From Candidatus Pacebacteria bacterium UBA1364 (GTDB taxonomy: Bacteria; Patescibacteriota; Microgenomatia; UBA1400; PJMF01): a stretch of 29,753 nucleotides of DNA. Shown here in pieces: positions 28,803 through 29,753 of the stretch (the first letter of the stretch is position 1; each line of letters opens with the position of its first letter). The stretch lies in NCBI GenBank assembly GCA_002306345.1, contig DBRQ01000002.1, forward strand, positions 33,916 through 63,668, written 5' to 3'. The translations under genes were made by a program, and so were the position numbers. Below the pieces are notes generated by a model that was given only the letters and a program-made list of their open reading frames with translations, did no database searches and was not told the origin of the DNA.

Positions 28803-29678
28803 CTACAAATTCAAATCAGCTAGGGTTTCCACTGCCTGGCGTTGCTCGCGAGTCAGTTTTTGCGGAATATCCACAATCAAACGCACATACAAATCACCTT
28901 TGCCACGGCTTTGTAAATGTTTAATGCCTTCACCACGCAAACGAATTAAAGAATGAGAAGGAGTACCTGGTCTAACTTTGAGTTTTAATTTGCCATCCAA
29001 AGTAGTAACTTCAATCTGCCCACCCAAAGTAGCCGTACTAAAAGGAATTTTTTCATCCACAAACACATCGTAGCCATCTCGTTTAAAGCGGGGATGATTA
29101 CTGACGCTAATAGAAATATCAAAATCATCAAAACGAATACGAGTGCCGTCATTGGCCCCGGCTGGTACACGAATCTTTTGTCTTTTACCATCAATTTCCA
29201 CTATTTTTTCTACACCAAAAACTGCCTCCATAAAATCAATTTGCAGTGAGTAGTGTGGGCGGCGGCGCTGGCCACGGCCAGCAAAGCCGCCACCAAAAAA
29301 CTGTTCAAAAATTTCAAATGGATCACCAAAATCAAAATTACCACTATTCGCACCAGAACTAGAACTTCGATAAGACCAAGAAAAAGGCCCGTTGCTTGAA
29401 GCATTGCTAAAACCACCAAATGGCCCTTGACCACTGCCCATCCCAGAGGATGGATCAAAAGCAGCGTGACCAAATTGGTCATAGGTCTGCCTTTTTTTGG
29501 GATCAGAAAGAACCTGATAGGCTTCGTTGATTTCTTTAAATTTAGCCTCTGCACCAGCCTCTTTGTTGCGATCAGGATGATATTTAAGAGCCAATTTACG
29601 ATAGGCAGACTTAATATCTGCTAGACTAGCAGTTTTGCTGACTTCCAAGACTTCATAGTAATCGCGCTTAGCTGACAT
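28803..29678 (-). CDS. dnaJ: DnaJ-type co-chaperone without zinc-finger domain (CbpA-like)
   Basis: J proteins hand substrates to DnaK and stimulate its ATPase. The 291 residues start with a complete J domain (RDYYEVLEVSKTASLADIKS and LALKYHPDRNKEAGAE, with the essential HPD at about residues 34-36), followed by a long Gly/Phe/Ser-rich segment (about 75-130) and the two beta-sandwich substrate domains (FDDFDISISVSNHPRFKRDG; TTLDGKLKLKVRPGTPSHSL). The four CxxCxGxG repeats of class A DnaJ are missing and there is no cysteine-rich region, so it belongs to the class B/CbpA layout. The tail of another gene lies 51 nt upstream on the same strand; dnaK or grpE would be expected neighbours. Confidence 0.93.
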   Translation of the reverse strand: MSAKRDYYEVLEVSKTASLADIKSAYRKLALKYHPDRNKEAGAEAKFKEINEAYQVLSDPKKRQTYDQFGHAAFDPSSGMGSGQGPFGGFSNASSNGPFSWSYRSSSSGANSGNFDFGDPFEIFEQFFGGGFAGRGQRRRPHYSLQIDFMEAVFGVEKIVEIDGKRQKIRVPAGANDGTRIRFDDFDISISVSNHPRFKRDGYDVFVDEKIPFSTATLGGQIEVTTLDGKLKLKVRPGTPSHSLIRLRGEGIKHLQSRGKGDLYVRLIVDIPQKLTREQRQAVETLADLNL

Positions 29679-29729
29679 AAAGGTAAATCTTTAATATTCC
29701 ATCCTCACTATTCTTTTATTCTTGAAGCG

Positions 29730-29753
29730 TTATTCTTTAACCACTTCACCTTC
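29730..29753 (-). CDS. Last codons of an upstream gene (partial; possibly dnaK)
   Basis: Seven in-frame codons, EGEVVKE, precede a TAA at 29730-29732 and run to the window edge. An acidic tail with EGEVV would suit the C-terminus of DnaK, and dnaK-dnaJ order is common, but seven residues cannot prove it. Confidence 0.35.
   Translation of the reverse strand, partial: EGEVVKE

Noticed and set aside
1..29753. CRISPR arrays, insertion sequences, integrases, rRNA genes
   Set aside because: No regularly spaced repeats, transposase or integrase motifs, or rRNA signature sequences were seen on either strand.

Overview
The window (about 29.8 kb, AT-rich, standard code with TGA used as a stop) looks like a chromosome piece from a Candidate Phyla Radiation (Patescibacteria) bacterium, most likely Microgenomates-like. 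This rests on reduced versions of universal proteins: an alanyl-tRNA synthetase that ends after its editing domain, an IF-2 that starts at its G domain, a Lon AAA+ module without protease domain, and a family 4 uracil-DNA glycosylase without iron-sulfur cysteines. It also rests on a membrane protein with an actin-like and a baseplate-J-like part, typical of that group. The taxon is inferred; no rRNA is present.

Layout. All genes lie on the minus strand except comF and ssrA. From the right: a 7-codon tail of an upstream gene, dnaJ, a 368-bp spacer with a short terminated transcription unit and a folded nusA leader, nusA-infB, rpsO, pnp with a long leader hairpin, a LacD-like aldolase, galU, a DEDDy exonuclease, a broken NUDIX gene, an intact NUDIX gene, a YjjX-like NTPase and a one-helix membrane protein. 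Next come a small conserved protein with its own terminator and the pentose-phosphate group rpiB-rpe-LOG-pfkB. These are followed by an LPxxG-anchored surface protein, the Lon-like ATPase, the glycosylase, RNase J and ftsK. An ATP-grasp ligase with different codon use lies against the 3' end of ssrA. comF and tRNA-Val are divergent. At the left are yqeY, a RodZ-like protein, two small membrane proteins, alaS, the actin-like/baseplate-J-like protein and the start of another membrane protein.

How the genes work together. Translation and RNA turnover dominate (nusA-infB-rpsO-pnp, alaS, ssrA, rnj). A second theme is sugar-phosphate and nucleotide-sugar metabolism with nucleotide clean-up. A third is the cell envelope (LPxxG protein, RodZ-like protein, ftsK). 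Expression signals are of two kinds: many genes have an extended -10 (TGnTATAAT type) only 5-8 nt before the start codon, suggesting leaderless mRNAs, while others have Shine-Dalgarno sites.

Most notable: the tmRNA has a tag ending Ala-Leu-Ala-Tyr-Cys, and its T-arm loop reads CTCATAA, the usual anticodon loop of initiator tRNA. Also notable are the structured leaders of nusA and pnp and a perfect 15-bp inverted repeat between alaS and the next gene.
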